A stretch of DNA of 17,693 nt from Hyphomicrobiales bacterium. GTDB lineage: Bacteria; Pseudomonadota; Alphaproteobacteria; Rhizobiales; Aestuariivirgaceae. The translations under genes were made by a program, and so were the position numbers. Positions 6,173-15,690 of the stretch are shown here, in pieces (within the stretch, counting starts at the first letter, position 1; each line of letters opens with the position of its first letter). The stretch lies in the NCBI GenBank assembly GCA_025362535.1, contig JANYGE010000108.1:1-17693 (forward strand), read 5' to 3'. The notes below the pieces were generated by a model. The model searched no databases. It saw only the letters and a list, made by a program, of their open reading frames with translations, and was not told the origin of the DNA.

Positions 6173-6655
6173 ATGACCATCAAAATCGGCGATAAGCTGC
6201 CAAGTGTTGAATTCAACGTTATGACGTCGGACGGCCAACAAAAACTTTCAACTGACGTGGTGTTTGCCGGCCGCAAAGTGGTGCTCTTCGCTGTGCCCGG
6301 CGCGTTCACGCCCACCTGTTCGGCAAGCCACATGCCAGGCTATCTTGAGCATTATGAGGCCATCAAAGCCAAGGGTGTTGACACAATCGCCTGCACCTCA
6401 GTGAATGATGTGCATGTTATGGCCGCATGGGCCAAGCATTCAGGGGCTGAAGGCAAGATCATGATGCTGGCCGATGGCAATGGTACTTTCGCCAAAGCTT
6501 GTGGCCTTGAGAAAAATCTTGATGCCGCCGGAATGGGCCTGCGCTCCAGCCGCTATTCAATGATTGTCGACAATGGCGTGCTCAAGGCGTTGAACGTCGA
6601 AGAAAAATCCGGCGTGAATGTATCAGGCGCTGAGACGATTTTGGAACAGCTTTAG
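6173..6655 (+). CDS. Prx5-family peroxiredoxin
   Basis: This is a 160-aa thiol peroxidase that reduces H2O2 and organic hydroperoxides, probably cytoplasmic because no signal peptide is seen. The peroxidatic Cys is Cys49 in PGAFTPTCSASHMPG, the PxxxTxxC signature. The Arg in LRSSRYSM is the usual second catalytic residue. Cys74 (IACTSVND) and Cys110 (KACGLE) are further cysteines. No Cys occurs near the C-terminus, so a human-PrdxV-style resolving Cys is absent. Recycling by glutathione/glutaredoxin or through Cys74 is therefore more likely. Start ATG 6173 follows AGGG at 6161-6164. It lies 30 nt after the DsbD-N-like gene, which is an inferred redox operon. It ends at a REP-like palindrome that separates it from the convergent pheA. 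Confidence 0.93.
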   Translation: MTIKIGDKLPSVEFNVMTSDGQQKLSTDVVFAGRKVVLFAVPGAFTPTCSASHMPGYLEHYEAIKAKGVDTIACTSVNDVHVMAAWAKHSGAEGKIMMLADGNGTFAKACGLEKNLDAAGMGLRSSRYSMIVDNGVLKALNVEEKSGVNVSGAETILEQL

Positions 6656-6658
6656 TTT

Positions 6659-6720
6659 CCTCACGCTGAAGATATTGAAATCCCTCATGCTGAGGAGCGC
6701 GAAGCGCCTCGAAGCATCGG
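6659..6720. repeat. REP-like palindromic intergenic element with a degenerate half copy
   Basis: The peroxiredoxin-pheA convergent gap is almost entirely a structured repeat. The main copy folds from 6687 to 6717: ATGCT (6687-6691) pairs with AGCAT (6713-6717), GAG (6692-6694) with CTC (6708-6710), and GCGC (6697-6700) with GCGC (6704-6707) around a GAA loop. The motif style (CCTCATGCTGAGGAGC...CTCGAAGCAT) resembles a palindrome I recall as abundant between genes in Hyphomicrobiales. A degenerate copy of the left arm, CCTCACGCTGAAG at 6659-6671, matches CCTCATGCTGAGG at 6683-6695 in 11 of 13 positions. It may act as a bidirectional 3' mRNA-end structure. Confidence 0.7.
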
Positions 6721-6721
6721 C

Positions 6722-7585
6722 TCACTCTGCCGGCAGTCGCTTCGCAATCTCAGCGCGGTAAGGGCTTGCTGGATATGTGCCCAGCACCTTCATATAAGAC
6801 GTGAAAAACCCAAGCTCTTCCAAAGCGAGTTTAACGGGGCGATCTGAAGGGTGGCCCTCAATATCGGCATAAAACTGTGTCGCGTTGAACTGGCCTTCAA
6901 TCTGATAGGACTCAAGCTTGGTCATATTAACGCCATTGGTGGCAAACCCACCCATGGCTTTATAAAGGGCCGCAGGCACATTGCGCACGCGGAACACAAA
7001 GCTGGTCATCACCGGACCATTATTGGCAGGCGCATCCTGCTGCTCGGCTGATAGAATAATAAAGCGCGTTGTATTGTGATCTTCATCCTCAATATCTTTG
7101 AGAAGAATGTCCAATCCATAAATCTCAGCAGCCAAACCCGAAGCAATGGCAGCGCGGGTTTTATCGGGATGTTCAGAAAGCTCACGCGCAGCCCCTGCCG
7201 TATCCACCGCAACCACAGCAGTGAGTTTATGTTGGCGCAACACTTTGCGGCATTGCCCCAAAGCATGCACATGGCTGTGCACTGATTTTAAATCACTTAA
7301 AACCGTGCCGCGTCCAACCACCAATTGATGGTGGATTGGCAAAAAATGCTCGCCGATAATATGCAAGTTCGAAGCGGGCATCAGGTGATGAATATCAGCC
7401 ACACGCCCCGCCACCGAATTATCAATCGGAATCATGGCCAATTTGGCGGAACCCTCTTTCACCGCTTGAAACGCATCTTCAAAGGTGCGGCAGGGTAGGG
7501 GCTCAAAATCTGGGCAAGCTTCAAGGCACGCAATATGGGAGTTCGCACCCAGTTCACCTTGGAAGGCTATTTTGTGTTTTGTCAT
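6722..7585 (-). CDS. pheA: Prephenate dehydratase with C-terminal ACT domain
   Basis: It converts prephenate to phenylpyruvate in phenylalanine synthesis in the cytoplasm. The 287-aa protein has a dehydratase domain (about 5-180) and an ACT regulatory domain (about 193-270), with no chorismate mutase domain. The catalytic TRF motif is at residues 173-175 (HNTTRF), and the family segments IPIDNSVAGRV (52-62) and SHVHALGQC (104-112) are present. In the ACT domain the Phe-binding region reads GGFATNGVNMTKLESY, the usual alphaproteobacterial form, suggesting feedback inhibition by phenylalanine. The ATG overlaps the kdsB stop by 4 nt (ATGA) and an AGGGA ribosome-binding site lies within the end of kdsB, so the two are translationally coupled. 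The kdsB-pheA order is familiar from Hyphomicrobiales although the pathways are unrelated. Confidence 0.96.
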   Translation of the reverse strand: MTKHKIAFQGELGANSHIACLEACPDFEPLPCRTFEDAFQAVKEGSAKLAMIPIDNSVAGRVADIHHLMPASNLHIIGEHFLPIHHQLVVGRGTVLSDLKSVHSHVHALGQCRKVLRQHKLTAVVAVDTAGAARELSEHPDKTRAAIASGLAAEIYGLDILLKDIEDEDHNTTRFIILSAEQQDAPANNGPVMTSFVFRVRNVPAALYKAMGGFATNGVNMTKLESYQIEGQFNATQFYADIEGHPSDRPVKLALEELGFFTSYMKVLGTYPASPYRAEIAKRLPAE

Positions 7586-8331
7586 TTCAAGTCCCTGAGC
7601 ATCCGCCGCGCAATTTCAAGATCGGCAGGCGTATCCACGCCCAGAGGCACCGTGTCAACCTTAACAACAGCAATCTTCATGCCATTGTCCAAAGCCCGCA
7701 TTTGCTCCAGCGCGCGTTCTTTCTCGCGGGCACTGACAGGCAATTTCACAAAGCGCTCCAGCGCTGAGCGGCGGTAAGCATAAACCCCGATGTGATGCCA
7801 AAATGGTGGCTTCATATCGGCATCCACCACCCGCACAAAATCGCGCGCATAAGCAACTTCGCGTTCGCCCTCCAGGGGCGCAATGGCTTTCACAATATTG
7901 GGGTTGGCAATATCCGCCGCATCACGAATTTGGGCCGCAATGGTTGCAATATCCACCGTCTCATTGGTGAGCCCGGCAAGGCAGCGCTGCACGGCAAGCG
8001 GATCAATGGTCGGAAGATCGCCCTGCAGATTCACCACATAGTCAAAGCGCTTGGCCGAATCACGTAACGCCAAAGCAGCCGCAATCCGGTCTGAGCCTGA
8101 AGGCAGGCGCGGCTCAGTCACCATGGCATCGCCACCTGCATTTCGAATAGTATCGGCGATGGCATTTTCTGCTGCCGCCACCAAAACATGGCCAATATTG
8201 GCTGATATCGCCCGTTTCCACACCTCCACAATCATTGGAACCCCGTTGATATCGGCGAGTGGCTTTCCTGGAAGTCTGGTGGAGGCCATGCGGGCCGGAA
8301 TGATGACGATCGTATTGTGTTGTTCAATCAT
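7582..8331 (-). CDS. kdsB: 3-deoxy-manno-octulosonate cytidylyltransferase
   Basis: It activates Kdo with CTP to CMP-Kdo for lipopolysaccharide inner-core assembly in the cytoplasm. The 249-aa length is typical. The nucleotide-binding signature PARMASTRLPGKPL is at residues 12-25, NLQGDLP is the metal/sugar-binding block, and HIGVYAYR and LEQMRAL are conserved C-terminal motifs. It indicates a Gram-negative cell with Kdo-containing LPS. ATG at 8331 is preceded by only a weak ribosome-binding site. It is first in the minus-strand kdsB-pheA unit and divergent from the cytochrome c gene. Confidence 0.96.
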   Translation of the reverse strand: MIEQHNTIVIIPARMASTRLPGKPLADINGVPMIVEVWKRAISANIGHVLVAAAENAIADTIRNAGGDAMVTEPRLPSGSDRIAAALALRDSAKRFDYVVNLQGDLPTIDPLAVQRCLAGLTNETVDIATIAAQIRDAADIANPNIVKAIAPLEGEREVAYARDFVRVVDADMKPPFWHHIGVYAYRRSALERFVKLPVSAREKERALEQMRALDNGMKIAVVKVDTVPLGVDTPADLEIARRMLRDLK

Positions 8332-8368
8332 GTGTTTAACCAGGGGCGCGGCAAATTGCGCGTCGCTC

Positions 8369-8397
8369 CTTATAGTTATTGCGAGAGCAACGCGAAA
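8369..8397 (-). promoter_or_regulatory. Candidate kdsB-pheA promoter
   Basis: On the minus strand TTTCGC (8397-8392) and TATAAG (8374-8369) are spaced 17 nt apart. The -10 matches 5 of 6 consensus bases and the -35 only 3. It lies in the 116-nt kdsB-cytochrome divergent region and would give a leader of about 30 nt. Confidence 0.35.
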
Positions 8398-8447
8398 CGA
8401 TTAGTTTCCGCCCGATTATTATTTCTGGCAAGAGGCTGCTTAAGGTC

Positions 8448-8990
8448 ATGGATAGCTTTGAATTCAACAAAATCGCTGGTGCAGTTTTAGGCACGGGACT
8501 GCTTGTCCTTGGTTTAAAGAATTTTGGTGGCGAATTGTTCCACACAGAAGCCCCAGAAAAACCCGGCATGATTATTGAGGTCGCAGATGCTGCCAAACCG
8601 GGTGAGGCAGCGGCAGCCGAAGTGCAGCTTTCTATCGGCGCATTATTGGCCAAGGCCGATGCTGCCAAAGGTGCTGATATCGCCAAGGCTTGTGGCGCTT
8701 GCCATGATTTCACTAAAGGCGGCCCCAACAAAGTGGGTCCAAATCTCTGGGATGTTGTTGAGCGTCCCATCGGTGCTGCCGCAGGATTTGGCTATTCCGA
8801 TGGCATTAAAGCCATGGCTGGAAAAACTTGGACCTATGATGATTTGAACGTATGGCTGAAGGCCCCCAAGGATTACGTGAAGGGCACCAAGATGAGTTAT
8901 GCAGGTGTTAAGAAAGATCAAGCCCGCGCTGATCTGATCGCCTATCTCGCAACGCTCTCAGATTCACCCAAACCCTTCCCAGCACCCTAA
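8448..8990 (+). CDS. Membrane-anchored class I cytochrome c (CycM/c552-like)
   Basis: This is a monohaem electron carrier anchored in the inner membrane with its haem domain in the periplasm, probably passing electrons toward a terminal oxidase. The 180-aa product has one N-terminal uncleaved transmembrane helix (about residues 9-25), an Ala/Glu/Pro-rich linker (about 33-60) and a haem domain. The haem-binding motif is CGACH with Cys82, Cys85 and axial His86. The distal ligand is probably the Met in GTKMSYAGV. Segments GPNLWDVVERPIG and DLIAYLATLSDSPKPFP are typical of the family. The start is set at ATG 8448 because the frame upstream is not homologous-looking and this Met begins the anchor (MDSFEFNKI). 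AAGG lies close by and AGAGG further upstream. It ends at a strong terminator and is divergent from kdsB. Confidence 0.92.
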   Translation: MDSFEFNKIAGAVLGTGLLVLGLKNFGGELFHTEAPEKPGMIIEVADAAKPGEAAAAEVQLSIGALLAKADAAKGADIAKACGACHDFTKGGPNKVGPNLWDVVERPIGAAAGFGYSDGIKAMAGKTWTYDDLNVWLKAPKDYVKGTKMSYAGVKKDQARADLIAYLATLSDSPKPFPAP

Positions 8991-9016
8991 TTTGAGCAAG
9001 ATTGCCCGCAAATTTC

Positions 9017-9051
9017 AACACCGGATGCACAGGCCTCCGGTGTTTTCTTTT
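9017..9051 (+). terminator. Rho-independent terminator after the cytochrome c gene
   Basis: A perfect 9-bp stem pairs AACACCGGA (9017-9025) with TCCGGTGTT (9036-9044) around a 10-nt loop. It is followed by a T-rich run (TTTTCTTTT, 9043-9051). It lies 27 nt after the cytochrome c stop and isolates it from the yej operon. Confidence 0.88.
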
Positions 9052-9101
9052 GTGGGCACACCTGAGATAAGAGAATTGAACCGAATCAGGAGGATGCACA
9101 C

Positions 9102-10949
9102 ATGACCAGCCGCCGCACGCTCCTAAAGCTGGTAGGCCTCGCCCCGCTCATGCGCAGCTCTGCGACCTGGGCTGAGGACCGTGTTTTCACCCATGCCGTC
9201 ACATTGTTCAAAGATGTGAAATATAAACCTGACTTCACGCATTTTGATTACGTGAATCCGGATGCTCCCAAGGGTGGCAAATTGCGCCAAGTGGCCTATG
9301 GCAGTTTTGACAGCCTCAATCCCTATTCACTGAAAGGCGAAGCCCGCGTCACCACGGTGAACGAAACTCTGTTTGTTCGGTCCTTCGATGAACCCTCAAC
9401 CCAATATGGGTTGCTGGCGGAAGGTGTTTCATTCCCCGAAGATATTTCCTCAGCCACATTTAGATTGCGCGCCGAAGCCCATTTTCACGATGGTAAACCA
9501 GTAACGCCGGAAGATGTGATCTGGAGTTTTGAAGTTCAGAAAACCAATCTCACCACAACCGCCGCTTATTATAAAAACGTAGCGAAGGTTGAAAAAACCG
9601 GTGATCGCGATGTGACCTTCAGCTTTGATGAAAAAAACAATCGCGAATTGCCACTGATTGTAAGTCAGCTCGCGGTGCTGCCCAAACATTGGTGGACCAG
9701 CACCGGAGCAGACGGCAAGCCGCGCGATATTGCGGCGTCTACCTTAGAAATTCCATTGGGCTCCGGCCCCTATAAGTTCAAAACCGTAACAGCAGGTTCG
9801 TCGATTGTGATGGAGCGTGTGGTTGATTATTGGGGCAAAGATTTAGCCGTCAATAGAGGCCAAAATAATTTTGATGAAATCAGCTACATTTATTTTGCCA
9901 ATCCGGTTGTGGCCTTTGAGGGCTTCAAGGGTGATCAATATGATTATAACCGTGAATCAAGTGCCAAGGCCTGGGCCACTGGATATGATTTCCCGGCCGT
10001 TAAAGATGGCCGGGTGATCAAAGACCAAATCAGCCTGAAAAAAGTCAACGGCATGCAAGGCTGGGTGTTCAACCAGCGCCGCCCACAATTTCAAGATATC
10101 AGAGTGCGCAAGGCTTTTAATCTGGCCTTCGATTTTGAATGGTCCAACACCAATTTATTTTATGGCCAATACACGCGCTCGCGCAGCTTCTTCAACAATT
10201 CGGAACTTGAAGCCAAGGGGCTGCCTTCACCCGAAGAGCTTGTTTTGCTTGAGCCCTTGAAAGACAAGCTCCCGTCTGAACTCTTCACCACTGAATATCA
10301 AAACCCCACCAACCCTGATGCCACCGCACGGCGCAAGAACTTGCGTGAGGCCTCAAGGCTTTTGAATGAAGCAGGCTGGAGCATTTCCAAAGAAGGCGGC
10401 AAAAATATTTTAAAGAATGCCAAGGGCGACTCTCTCAAAGCCGATATCATGCTCGATAGCCCAGCCTTTGAACGCATTGCGCTTCCTTATAAAGAACAGC
10501 TCGAATTGCTCGGCATTTCCGTTTCGGTGCGCACCGTTGATTCCGCCCAATATGAAAAAGCCAAGGAATTTTTTGATTTTGATATTATCGTGAATAGCTA
10601 TGGCCAAAGCCTGTCACCCGGCAATGAGCAGCGCTATTTCTGGGGTTCGGAGGCCGCAGGAAAAACCGGCTCACAAAATTACGCTGGTATCAAAGACCCA
10701 GCCGTTGATGCGCTCATCGACAAGGTGATTTTCGCTAAAACCCGTGAAGATTTAGTCACCGCCTGCCGCGCCTTGGACCGGGCTTTAATCTGGGGCTATC
10801 ACATGGTGCCCAATTGGTACACCGCTTATGAACGCGTGGCCTATTGGAACCGCTTTGGCAGGCCGGAAAAAACCCCTGACTTCGACATTGGCTTTCCCAC
10901 CATCTGGTGGTGGGATGAAGCAAAAGCCAAGAAGGTGTCGAGCGGCTAA
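9102..10949 (+). CDS. yejA: Peptide ABC transporter substrate-binding protein YejA
   Basis: This is a periplasmic family 5 extracellular solute-binding protein, 615 aa, that captures peptides for the YejBEF importer. In enterobacteria this system imports microcin C, and in Brucella and rhizobia it is linked to peptide-antibiotic tolerance. The N-terminus [15 protein letters not shown] carries an SRRxLLK motif consistent with a Tat-type signal, with cleavage plausible after TWA. Family features include [19 protein letters not shown] (about 49-60), the [12 protein letters not shown] block, and the C-terminal [22 protein letters not shown] typical of YejA. A strong AGGAGG (9088-9093) lies 8 nt before ATG 9102. 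It is the first gene of the operon, and its stop overlaps the yejB start (TAATG). Full length, nothing missing. Confidence 0.96.
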   Translation: MTSRRTLLKLVGLAPLMRSSATWAEDRVFTHAVTLFKDVKYKPDFTHFDYVNPDAPKGGKLRQVAYGSFDSLNPYSLKGEARVTTVNETLFVRSFDEPSTQYGLLAEGVSFPEDISSATFRLRAEAHFHDGKPVTPEDVIWSFEVQKTNLTTTAAYYKNVAKVEKTGDRDVTFSFDEKNNRELPLIVSQLAVLPKHWWTSTGADGKPRDIAASTLEIPLGSGPYKFKTVTAGSSIVMERVVDYWGKDLAVNRGQNNFDEISYIYFANPVVAFEGFKGDQYDYNRESSAKAWATGYDFPAVKDGRVIKDQISLKKVNGMQGWVFNQRRPQFQDIRVRKAFNLAFDFEWSNTNLFYGQYTRSRSFFNNSELEAKGLPSPEELVLLEPLKDKLPSELFTTEYQNPTNPDATARRKNLREASRLLNEAGWSISKEGGKNILKNAKGDSLKADIMLDSPAFERIALPYKEQLELLGISVSVRTVDSAQYEKAKEFFDFDIIVNSYGQSLSPGNEQRYFWGSEAAGKTGSQNYAGIKDPAVDALIDKVIFAKTREDLVTACRALDRALIWGYHMVPNWYTAYERVAYWNRFGRPEKTPDFDIGFPTIWWWDEAKAKKVSSG

Positions 10950-12037
10950 TGGGTTCCTATATCATCAAGCGCCTGTTGCTCATGATCCCCACATTATTGG
11001 GTGTGATGTTGCTCACCTTTGCTGTCATTCAGTTTGTGCCGGGCGGCCCGATTGAGCGCATCATCGCGCAAATGGAAGGCAATGGCGGTGATGCCGATGC
11101 CAGGCTCAATGGTGGTGGTGGCGAAGTTCAAGCCGGCAATGACCAGAACAACAGCACCTATCGCGGTGCCAAGGGGCTCGATCCTGAATTCATTAAAAAG
11201 CTGGAAAAGCAATTTGGCTTTGACAAGCCTCCGATGGAGCGCTTCCTGCTGATGATCAGCAATTATGCCCGCTTTGATTTTGGTGACAGTTATTTCCGCT
11301 CCAAATCTGTGCTTTCGCTTATAAAAGAAAAACTGCCAGTATCAATATCGCTAGGCCTGTGGATTCTGATCATCACCTATGCCGTCTCGATTCCGCTTGG
11401 CATTCGCAAAGCGGTGCGCGATGGCAGTTCTTTTGATATTTGGACCTCGGCGGTGATCAGCATCGGCTATGCTATCCCGTCTTTCATCCTCGCCATTTTT
11501 CTCATCATCGTTTTTGCTGGTGGCAGCTATTACAATTGGTTCCCTCTGCGCTTGCTCACCTCCGATAATTTTTCTGATCTCAGCCTCTGGGGCAAAATCA
11601 AAGACTATGCCTGGCATATGACATTGCCGCTGGTTGCCTTGGGTGTCGGCAGTTTTGCCACCATGACCTTGCTCACCAAAAATTCTTTTCTTGATGAAAT
11701 CAAAAAACAATATGTAACAACGGCGCGCGCCAAGGGCCTCACCGAAAACAAAGTGCTCTATGGCCATGTGTTTCGCAATGCCATGCTGCTGGTGATCTCC
11801 GGTTTCCCCGGCGCATTCTTGCACGCCTTTTTCGCAGGCTCACTTTTAATTGAGCAAGTCTTCTCGCTCGATGGCTTGGGCTTTCTCACTTATAAATCTG
11901 TGTTGGACCGTGATTATGCCGTAGTCTTCGCCAATCTCTACATCTTCACATTGATTGGCCTCGTTGTGGCCCTCATAAGCGATCTCACCTACACTTGGAT
12001 TGATCCGCGCATTGATTTTGAGGCGCGTGATTTATGA
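10949..12037 (+). CDS. yejB: Peptide ABC transporter permease YejB
   Basis: This 362-aa inner-membrane permease is one of the two channel subunits of the Yej importer. It has an N-terminal membrane helix (about 7-30), the YejB-type periplasmic insertion with the Gly-rich segment LNGGGGEVQ (about residues 54-62) before [19 protein letters not shown], and then five further hydrophobic segments. The EAA loop that contacts the ATPase is at about residues 256-281 ([23 protein letters not shown]). The C-terminus [15 protein letters not shown] is characteristic. It overlaps yejA by 1 nt and yejE by 4 nt, so its translation depends on its neighbours. Confidence 0.96.
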   Translation: MGSYIIKRLLLMIPTLLGVMLLTFAVIQFVPGGPIERIIAQMEGNGGDADARLNGGGGEVQAGNDQNNSTYRGAKGLDPEFIKKLEKQFGFDKPPMERFLLMISNYARFDFGDSYFRSKSVLSLIKEKLPVSISLGLWILIITYAVSIPLGIRKAVRDGSSFDIWTSAVISIGYAIPSFILAIFLIIVFAGGSYYNWFPLRLLTSDNFSDLSLWGKIKDYAWHMTLPLVALGVGSFATMTLLTKNSFLDEIKKQYVTTARAKGLTENKVLYGHVFRNAMLLVISGFPGAFLHAFFAGSLLIEQVFSLDGLGFLTYKSVLDRDYAVVFANLYIFTLIGLVVALISDLTYTWIDPRIDFEARDL

Positions 12038-13134
12038 TCTTTAAACTCAACGCTCTCAATCAACGCCGCTGGACTTTGTTTCGCGCCAACCGCCGTGGCT
12101 TCTGGTCGTTCTGGATTTTTACACTATTGTTTTTGATCTCACTTTTTGCCCCCCTCATTGCCAATGATAAGCCAATTCTGGTTGGCTATAAGGGTGAGGT
12201 GCTTTTCCCAACTCTGGTTAATTATCCTGAAGCAAAATTCGGTGGCTTCCTTGCCGAAACCAATTACCGTGATCCGGTTAATCTCGAAGAAATTGCAGCC
12301 AATGGCTGGATGCTCTGGCCCCCTATTCACTATTCTTACAACACAACCAACACCGAGCTGCCACTGCCTGCTCCCTCGCCTCCCGCCTCAACACTTTCGG
12401 CAGATGTGGCTTGTGCAAAATATCCGTTAAAAGCTGCTGATCCGCAATGCAGCGCTGGCAATATGAATTGGCTCGGCACCGATGATCAGGGCCGCGATGT
12501 GGTGGCGCGGCTCATTTATGGCTACCGTGTTTCCATTGCCTTCGGTTTAATTCTCACAATATTTTCTTCAATTATCGGCATCGCTGCAGGAGCCGTGCAA
12601 GGTTATTATGGCGGCTGGACAGATCTGATATTCCAACGCTTCATTGATATCTGGTCATCCATGCCCACGCTCTATTTGCTGATCATTATTGCAGCCTTCG
12701 TCACCCCAACATTCTGGTTGCTGCTTTCTATTCTGGTTTTATTTTCATGGACAGGTTTGGTGCGCCTCATTCGCGCTGAATTCCTGCGGGCCAGAAACTT
12801 TGAATATGTGCGTGCCGCTCGCGCCCTTGGGCTTTCCAATGGAAAAATCATGTTCCGGCATCTCCTGCCCAACGCCATGATCTCCGCTGTAACATTTATG
12901 CCTTTCCTGATTGCAGGCTCGGTAACCACGCTCACAGCGCTTGATTATTTAGGCTTCGGTCTGCCACCGGGTTCACCTTCCTTGGGCGAACTGGTATCGC
13001 AAGGCAAAAACAATATCCAAGCGCCCTGGCTGGGTTTCACCATCTTCATTCTCATGTCGACATTGCTCACACTGCTGGTCTTCATCGGTGAAGCGGTGCG
13101 CGATGCATTAGACCCGCGAAAGACCTTCACATGA
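12034..13134 (+). CDS. yejE: Peptide ABC transporter permease YejE
   Basis: This is the second inner-membrane permease of the Yej peptide importer, 366 aa. The N-terminal arginine-rich stretch [19 protein letters not shown] leads into the first membrane helix (about 25-44). A large periplasmic loop (about 45-155) precedes [19 protein letters not shown], the conserved DppC/OppC-type segment. This loop holds a Pro-rich stretch and two Cys (ACAKYP and DPQCSAG) that could form a disulfide, an inference only. The EAA loop lies at about 255-280 ([26 protein letters not shown]). The C-terminal [14 protein letters not shown] is typical. It overlaps yejB and yejF by 4 nt on each side (ATGA). Confidence 0.96.
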   Translation: MIFKLNALNQRRWTLFRANRRGFWSFWIFTLLFLISLFAPLIANDKPILVGYKGEVLFPTLVNYPEAKFGGFLAETNYRDPVNLEEIAANGWMLWPPIHYSYNTTNTELPLPAPSPPASTLSADVACAKYPLKAADPQCSAGNMNWLGTDDQGRDVVARLIYGYRVSIAFGLILTIFSSIIGIAAGAVQGYYGGWTDLIFQRFIDIWSSMPTLYLLIIIAAFVTPTFWLLLSILVLFSWTGLVRLIRAEFLRARNFEYVRAARALGLSNGKIMFRHLLPNAMISAVTFMPFLIAGSVTTLTALDYLGFGLPPGSPSLGELVSQGKNNIQAPWLGFTIFILMSTLLTLLVFIGEAVRDALDPRKTFT

Positions 13135-14744
13135 GTGATGTGCTTCTCGATGTGAAAGACCTCTCGGTGGCCTTCGGCAAGAACTTGGCCGTGGACCATG
13201 TTTCATTTTCGCTGAACAAGGGCGAGACGCTAGCACTGGTGGGTGAATCCGGTTCCGGAAAGTCCGTCTCAGCTCTATCGATTTTAAAGCTCCTGCCCTA
13301 TCCTGCAGCCTCGCATCCTTCCGGACAGATATTTTTCAATGGCGAAGATTTGCTGGATGCCGATGAGGCTGATTTGCGCCGCGTGCGCGGTGCGAAAATC
13401 ACCATGATTTTTCAAGAGCCCATGACCTCGCTCAATCCCTTGCACAGCGTGGAAAAGCAGATTGGTGAAATTCTGGAATTGCACCAAGGCCTCAAAGGCC
13501 AAGCGGCACGCCTTAAAATTATAGAGCTCTTGGAAAAAGTTGGCATCCGTGAAGCCTCAACGCGGCTGCAAGATTATCCGCATCAATTGTCCGGCGGCCA
13601 GCGCCAGCGCGTGATGATCGCCATGGCTCTTGCCAATAAGCCAGATCTGTTGATTGCCGATGAACCCACCACCGCTCTTGATGTGACGGTGCAGGCGCAA
13701 ATTTTAAAACTGCTGAAAGACCTGCAGCAAGAGTTTGGCATGGCGCTGCTGTTGATCACCCATGATCTTGGCATTGTGCGCCATATGGCGGATCAGGTCT
13801 GCGTGATGCAGAAGGGAAAAATCGTTGAGCGTGGCGCTGCCAAAACCGTGTTTGCCAAACCACAGCATGAGTACACAAGAATGCTGCTCGCCGCCGAACC
13901 AAAGGGCAATCCGCCGCCAGCTGATCTCAGTGCCGCAAAAATCGTCGAAACCAGAAATCTGAAAGTCTGGTTTCCCATCCGCCGTGGGTTTTTCCGCAAA
14001 ACTATCGGCTATATCAAAGCCGTCGATGGTCTTGATCTCACCGTGCGGGCTGGCCAAACTCTCGGCATTGTGGGTGAATCAGGCTCTGGAAAAACCACCA
14101 CGGGTCTTGCCATTTTGCGCCTCATCGCCTCTGAAGGCGAGATCACCTATAAGGGTCAGCGCATTGATGGCTTCAAATCAAAGGCCATGCGGCCCTTGCG
14201 TAAAGATATGCAAGTGGTGTTTCAGGACCCCTTCGGTTCGCTCTCCCCACGCCTTTCGGTTTTGCAAATTGTGGAAGAAGGCTTGCGCATTCAAAACCCA
14301 AACATGAACGCTGCTGAACGGCGCGCCCGCGTGACCACAGCTTTGGAAGAGGTGGGCCTTGATCCTGCAACCATGGACCGTTATCCGCATGAATTTTCGG
14401 GTGGCCAACGCCAGCGCATTGCCATCGCGCGGGCTCTCGCACTCGAGCCAAAATTTATCATGCTTGATGAGCCAACCTCAGCTTTGGATATGTCGGTGCA
14501 GGCCCAAGTGGTGGACCTGCTCCGCGGGCTGCAGAAGAAACACAATCTCGCTTACTTATTTATCAGCCATGATTTGAAAGTGGTGCGCGCCCTTGCCAAT
14601 GAAATGATTGTGATGCGCAACGGCGTGGTGGAAGAGCGTGGTCCCGCCACCGAGATTTTCAACAATCCGCAAACCCCCTATACCAAGGCGCTGATTGCGG
14701 CTTCACTCAACCTCAAAGCCATTGAAGGAATTGTCAAACAATGA
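13131..14744 (+). CDS. yejF: Peptide ABC transporter dual ATPase YejF
   Basis: This 537-aa cytoplasmic protein carries two fused ABC ATPase domains that energise YejBE. Domain 1 has Walker A GESGSGKS (38-45), signature LSGGQRQR (about 152-159) and Walker B LLIADEP (about 172-178). Domain 2 has Walker A GESGSGKT (315-322), signature FSGGQRQR and Walker [14 protein letters not shown]-loop His residues are present in both (LLLITHD and LFISHD). Both sites therefore look catalytically competent. The oligopeptide-type ATPase C-terminal element is present after domain 1 ([14 protein letters not shown]) and domain 2 ([13 protein letters not shown]). It overlaps yejE upstream and the ghrA-like gene downstream by 4 nt each. 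Confidence 0.97.
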   Translation: MSDVLLDVKDLSVAFGKNLAVDHVSFSLNKGETLALVGESGSGKSVSALSILKLLPYPAASHPSGQIFFNGEDLLDADEADLRRVRGAKITMIFQEPMTSLNPLHSVEKQIGEILELHQGLKGQAARLKIIELLEKVGIREASTRLQDYPHQLSGGQRQRVMIAMALANKPDLLIADEPTTALDVTVQAQILKLLKDLQQEFGMALLLITHDLGIVRHMADQVCVMQKGKIVERGAAKTVFAKPQHEYTRMLLAAEPKGNPPPADLSAAKIVETRNLKVWFPIRRGFFRKTIGYIKAVDGLDLTVRAGQTLGIVGESGSGKTTTGLAILRLIASEGEITYKGQRIDGFKSKAMRPLRKDMQVVFQDPFGSLSPRLSVLQIVEEGLRIQNPNMNAAERRARVTTALEEVGLDPATMDRYPHEFSGGQRQRIAIARALALEPKFIMLDEPTSALDMSVQAQVVDLLRGLQKKHNLAYLFISHDLKVVRALANEMIVMRNGVVEERGPATEIFNNPQTPYTKALIAASLNLKAIEGIVKQ

Positions 14745-15688
14745 GCGCCTTTGTTTTTGTGCTTCCCACCTGGCCCACCGATGTCTGGAAGAATGCCATG
14801 ACCAAAGTGGCCCCCGATTTAGATGTGCGCATCTGGCCAAATCATTTGGGCCGCATCGAAGAGATTAAATATGCCGCCGCTTGGTTGCCGCCTGCCAATG
14901 TGATGAAGAGTTTTCCGAACTTAAAACTCATCTGCTCATTGGGCGCAGGTGTGGATGCCATTCTCGGCGATCCAACTTTGCCAACTGATGTGCCAATTGT
15001 GCGCGTCAATACAGCTGATCTCACCAACCGAATGAGTGAATATATTGTGTTGCATGTGCTCATGCACCACCGCCAGCAGCGCCGTTTGGATGCAAACCAG
15101 AAAAGCAAAATCTGGGATAGCTTCCCAACCCATGCCGCATCCGCTTTGAATGTGGGCATCATGGGCATGGGTGTCATGGGGGCCGATGCCGCTGTGAAAC
15201 TGACCATGCTTGGCTTCAATGTGCTGGGCTGGAGTCGAACCCGAAAATCCATCCCAAATGTAAAATGTTTTGCAGGCCAAGAGCTTGATGCATTTCTGGG
15301 CCAAACCGATATTCTGATTTCTCTATTGCCAGCCACAGCGGAAACAGATGGCATCATCAATCGGGCACTCATTCAAAAGCTCTCGCACAAAGGCCCGTTC
15401 GGAGCGCCGATTTTTATCAATGCAGGCCGGGGCCGTCAGCAGGTGGAGGCTGATCTTGTCACCTGTCTCAACAATGGCGAACTCTATGCGGCAACCCTTG
15501 ATGTTTTTAATAAAGAGCCGCTGCCCGAAGCAAGTCCGTTGTGGGCTCATCCCAAAGTCACGCTCACGCCGCATGCTGCCGCTGATTCAGATCCAGAAAC
15601 CATCTGCCGCTATGTCCATCAGCAGATTATGCGATTTGAAAACGGCGAAGCTCTCGACAATCTGGTGAACCGCACTCGCGGTTACTAA
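14741..15688 (+). CDS. ghrA: GhrA-type glyoxylate/hydroxypyruvate reductase
   Basis: This cytoplasmic D-isomer-specific 2-hydroxyacid dehydrogenase, 315 aa, reduces glyoxylate or hydroxypyruvate with NAD(P)H. The Rossmann motif is GMGVMG at 142-147. The likely catalytic triad is Arg230 (INAGRGR), Glu259 (FNKEPLP) and His278 (TPHAA). The substrate-site segment SLGAGVDAIL (67-76) matches the family. WSRTRK after the second beta strand places Ser/Arg residues where NADPH-preferring enzymes bind phosphate, so NADPH is the more likely cofactor. The match is closest to GhrA rather than GhrB or SerA, judging by length and the LPLPEASPLW-like ending (PLPEASPLWAHPKVTLTPH). ATG overlaps the yejF stop by 4 nt, so it is translationally coupled to the peptide importer. 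The physiological substrate is not defined by sequence. Confidence 0.9.
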   Translation: MSAFVFVLPTWPTDVWKNAMTKVAPDLDVRIWPNHLGRIEEIKYAAAWLPPANVMKSFPNLKLICSLGAGVDAILGDPTLPTDVPIVRVNTADLTNRMSEYIVLHVLMHHRQQRRLDANQKSKIWDSFPTHAASALNVGIMGMGVMGADAAVKLTMLGFNVLGWSRTRKSIPNVKCFAGQELDAFLGQTDILISLLPATAETDGIINRALIQKLSHKGPFGAPIFINAGRGRQQVEADLVTCLNNGELYAATLDVFNKEPLPEASPLWAHPKVTLTPHAAADSDPETICRYVHQQIMRFENGEALDNLVNRTRGY

Positions 15689-15690
15689 GG

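Noticed and set aside
9992..10014. Perfect 7-bp GC-only stem CCCGGCC/GGCCGGG with a 9-nt loop
   Set aside because: It lies inside yejA codons, has no T-tract after it, and GC-rich inverted repeats of this size occur by chance in coding DNA.
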